From a bacterium (GTDB lineage Bacteria; UBP18; UBA7526): 6,571 nucleotides of DNA. Positions within the stretch are counted from its first letter, which is position 1. Each line of letters opens with the position of its first letter. The notes under the pieces are model-generated. The model searched no databases. It worked only from the letters and a program-made list of their open reading frames with translations, and was not told the DNA's origin. Both the position numbers and the translations under genes were made by a program. Of this stretch, positions 5,232 to 6,571 are shown piece by piece. The stretch is taken from contig DRGV01000065.1 in assembly GCA_011049955.1 (NCBI GenBank), forward strand, positions 1-6,571, written 5' to 3'.

Positions 5232-5241
5232 TTTCTCCGTT

Positions 5242-5325
5242 TCACACTTTCTCACCTGCTCACTTTCCTGCCTATCTGCGGTCATCTGCGTTTTGGTTTT
5301 ATTAAAAATTTGCGGCCATCTGCGT
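5242..5325. repeat. Degenerate octamer array and TGCGGYCATCTGCG cores, copy A
   Basis: Eight-base steps from 5242: TCACACTT, TCTCACCT, GCTCACTT, TCCTGCCT, ATCTGCGG, TCATCTGC. The core TGCGGTCATCTGCG (5277-5290) recurs as TGCGGCCATCTGCG at 5311-5324, ending next to the argC stop. Positions 5245-5290 match 6486-6531 with three mismatches in 46. Confidence 0.75.
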
Positions 5326-6372
5326 TCAGGGGGTGATCCCTGAAGATTCTAATCCCAGTGTCTCCTTGAAACCATACGTAATATTCATATTCTGTACCGC
5401 CTGACCACTTGCTCCTTTTACTAAGTTATCTATGGCAGATATGATAATGACTCGATTCGTTCGCTCGTCCACTTTAACCCCAATGTCACAGTAATTCGAA
5501 TTCCGAACGTTCCTCGTCTCTGGAAAAGTGCCTTTCTCCAAAACGCGGATAAAAGGCTCATTTTTATAAAAGTTTTGATATAGTTTTATGATCTCTTCTT
5601 CCTTTAGCTTCTTGACTAAGTTAAGATAAATGGTGGAGAGTATCCCCCGATTCATGGGAAGGAGATGGGGGGTAAATGAGATCTTGATTTCCTTCTTGGC
5701 CAATTTGGATAGTTCCTGCTCCATCTCTGGGGTATGACGATGGGTGGCAATGGAGTAGGCTTTGACATTCTCATTACACTCTGGATAGTGAGCAACCATA
5801 GAAGGGACTCGTCCGGCCCCGGAAGCACCGGACAGGGAATCGGCAATGATATTATCAGTCTTCACTAATTTATCTTTCAAAAGTGGTGCCACGCCGAGGA
5901 TAACGCTCGTAGGATAGCATCCGGGATTGGCTATTAGGTTTGCTTTCTTTATCTCCTCCTTATAAAGTTCAGGTAGTCCATAGACTGCTTGAGAGTTTAA
6001 CTTCCTGCTCTCCCCTGTATGGGGAGCATACCACTCTTCATAAACCTTGAGGTCATCAAAGCGGAAGTCGGCAGAAAGATCAATGACCTTCTTTCCTAAT
6101 TTGATGAATTGAGGGACAAACCTCAGGGATACTTTGTGGGGAAGGGCAAGAAGAATAAGATCACTTTCTTTAGCCATATCGCTGATATCCAAATCAGTAC
6201 ATATTAAATCAATCCTTCCCTTTAAGGATGGAAAGATATCGGATATCTTCTGGGGTTTTCCATCCATCTTGGCCGATAATTTAGTAATCTTTACCTCGGA
6301 ATGGTCCAAAAGTATCCTAATGAGCTCTATCCCGGCGTATCCTGTAGCGCCAGCAATCCCTACTTTTATCAT
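5326..6372 (-). CDS. argC: N-acetyl-gamma-glutamyl-phosphate reductase
   Basis: A 348-residue NADP-dependent reductase of normal length; cytosolic, reducing N-acetylglutamyl phosphate to the semialdehyde (third step of the acetylated arginine pathway). The Rossmann dinucleotide loop is GATGYAG (residues 8-14), the catalytic cysteine is Cys152 in NPGCYPT (149-155), SGASGAGR (181-188) is the conserved glycine-rich turn, and HRHTPE (211-216) carries the conserved histidine of the active site. The C-terminal region has NLVKGASGQAVQNMN (316-330), typical of the family. The start ATG has GGAG (6380-6383) seven bases upstream. It is the first arg gene visible in the transcription direction. A 275-base repeat-filled spacer separates it from argJ, and its TGA stop touches a TGCGGCCATCTGCG repeat core. 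Confidence 0.97.
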   Translation of the reverse strand: MIKVGIAGATGYAGIELIRILLDHSEVKITKLSAKMDGKPQKISDIFPSLKGRIDLICTDLDISDMAKESDLILLALPHKVSLRFVPQFIKLGKKVIDLSADFRFDDLKVYEEWYAPHTGESRKLNSQAVYGLPELYKEEIKKANLIANPGCYPTSVILGVAPLLKDKLVKTDNIIADSLSGASGAGRVPSMVAHYPECNENVKAYSIATHRHTPEMEQELSKLAKKEIKISFTPHLLPMNRGILSTIYLNLVKKLKEEEIIKLYQNFYKNEPFIRVLEKGTFPETRNVRNSNYCDIGVKVDERTNRVIIISAIDNLVKGASGQAVQNMNITYGFKETLGLESSGITP

Positions 6373-6394
6373 TTTCTTACTCCGTATAGCTTTA

Positions 6395-6530
6395 GTGAAT
6401 AAGTGAATAAGTTGATACGTTGATAAGTTGATAAGTTAACAGGCTAACCAGCAAACTGGCAAACTAACCAACTGTCCCACTTTCTCACTTTCTCACCTGC
6501 CCATTTTCTTGCCTATCTGCGGTCATCTGC
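6395..6530. repeat. Drifting octamer array upstream of argC, copy B
   Basis: Read in eight-base steps from 6395 on the plus strand: GTGAATAA twice, GTTGATAC, GTTGATAA twice, GTTAACAG, GCTAACCA, GCAAACTG, GCAAACTA, ACCAACTG, TCCCACTT, TCTCACTT, TCTCACCT, GCCCATTT, TCTTGCCT, ATCTGCGG, TCATCTGC. Neighbouring units resemble each other more than distant ones. The last part matches copy A in the argC-argJ spacer. This array fills most of the 199 bases upstream of argC; apart from the ribosome binding site I see no convincing promoter there. Confidence 0.75.
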
Positions 6531-6551
6531 GCCCTGCTTTTAGTCTTTGAT

Positions 6552-6568
6552 CTCCGAACTCCGAACTG
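6552..6568. repeat. Heptamer repeat at the window edge
   Basis: CTCCGAA occurs twice in tandem (6552-6558, 6559-6565), followed by CTG. It may continue outside the window and belongs to the same short-oligomer repeat landscape. Confidence 0.5.
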
Positions 6569-6571
6569 TAA

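Noticed and set aside
5096..5325. CRISPR array in the argC-argJ spacer
   Set aside because: Units are short, degenerate, of several different kinds and lack unique spacers of constant length. No cas gene is near.
6396..6411. Possible ARG box (two TGAATAAG half-site-like units) upstream of argC
   Set aside because: The units are direct rather than inverted repeats and belong to the octamer array, so similarity to an ArgR operator half-site is probably accidental.

Overview
The window is a chromosomal, bacterial-type segment in which every gene I can support lies on the minus strand. Read in the direction of transcription (right to left), the order is argC, argJ, gltX, tRNA-Gln(CUG), tRNA-Glu(CUC), a small GIY-YIG nuclease gene, argB and the first 238 codons of argD. 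The four arg genes give most of the acetylated (cyclic) route from glutamate to ornithine: ArgB phosphorylates N-acetylglutamate, ArgC reduces it, ArgD transaminates it, and ArgJ moves the acetyl group from acetylornithine back to glutamate. No argA, argF, argG, argH or argR lies inside the window. ArgB has the features of arginine-inhibited kinases, which fits an ArgJ-based cyclic pathway controlled at the kinase step.

The cluster is coupled in places (argJ to gltX 10 nt apart; argB and argD sharing a 4-nt GTGA overlap) but is broken by repeat-filled spacers. The argC-argJ spacer (5051-5325) and the region upstream of argC (6373-6571) are mosaics of short degenerate repeats: CACAG-type units with a period of about 10, drifting octamers, a TGCGGYCATCTGCG core and heptamers. 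The gltX-argB interval (1568-2442) holds two tRNA genes whose ends are hemmed in by hairpins, a tandemly duplicated structured repeat whose two copies differ only by paired, compensating changes, and the GIY-YIG gene, whose last codons lie in another dispersed repeat. A plausible sigma70-type promoter (2409-2437) precedes the tRNA genes.

GluRS sits directly upstream of both tRNAs that a non-discriminating GluRS would charge. The tRNA-Gln has a U1-A72 pair and the tRNA-Glu does not, which fits indirect Gln-tRNA(Gln) synthesis by an amidotransferase; this part is inference.

The organism is probably an uncultured bacterium. Dispersed CACAGATT-type repeats, degenerate oligomer arrays and free-standing small GIY-YIG genes remind me of candidate-phylum genomes such as Omnitrophota, but nothing here proves that placement. 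The metabolic genes are conventional. The unusual content is the repeat and hairpin architecture around the tRNAs and between operon genes.
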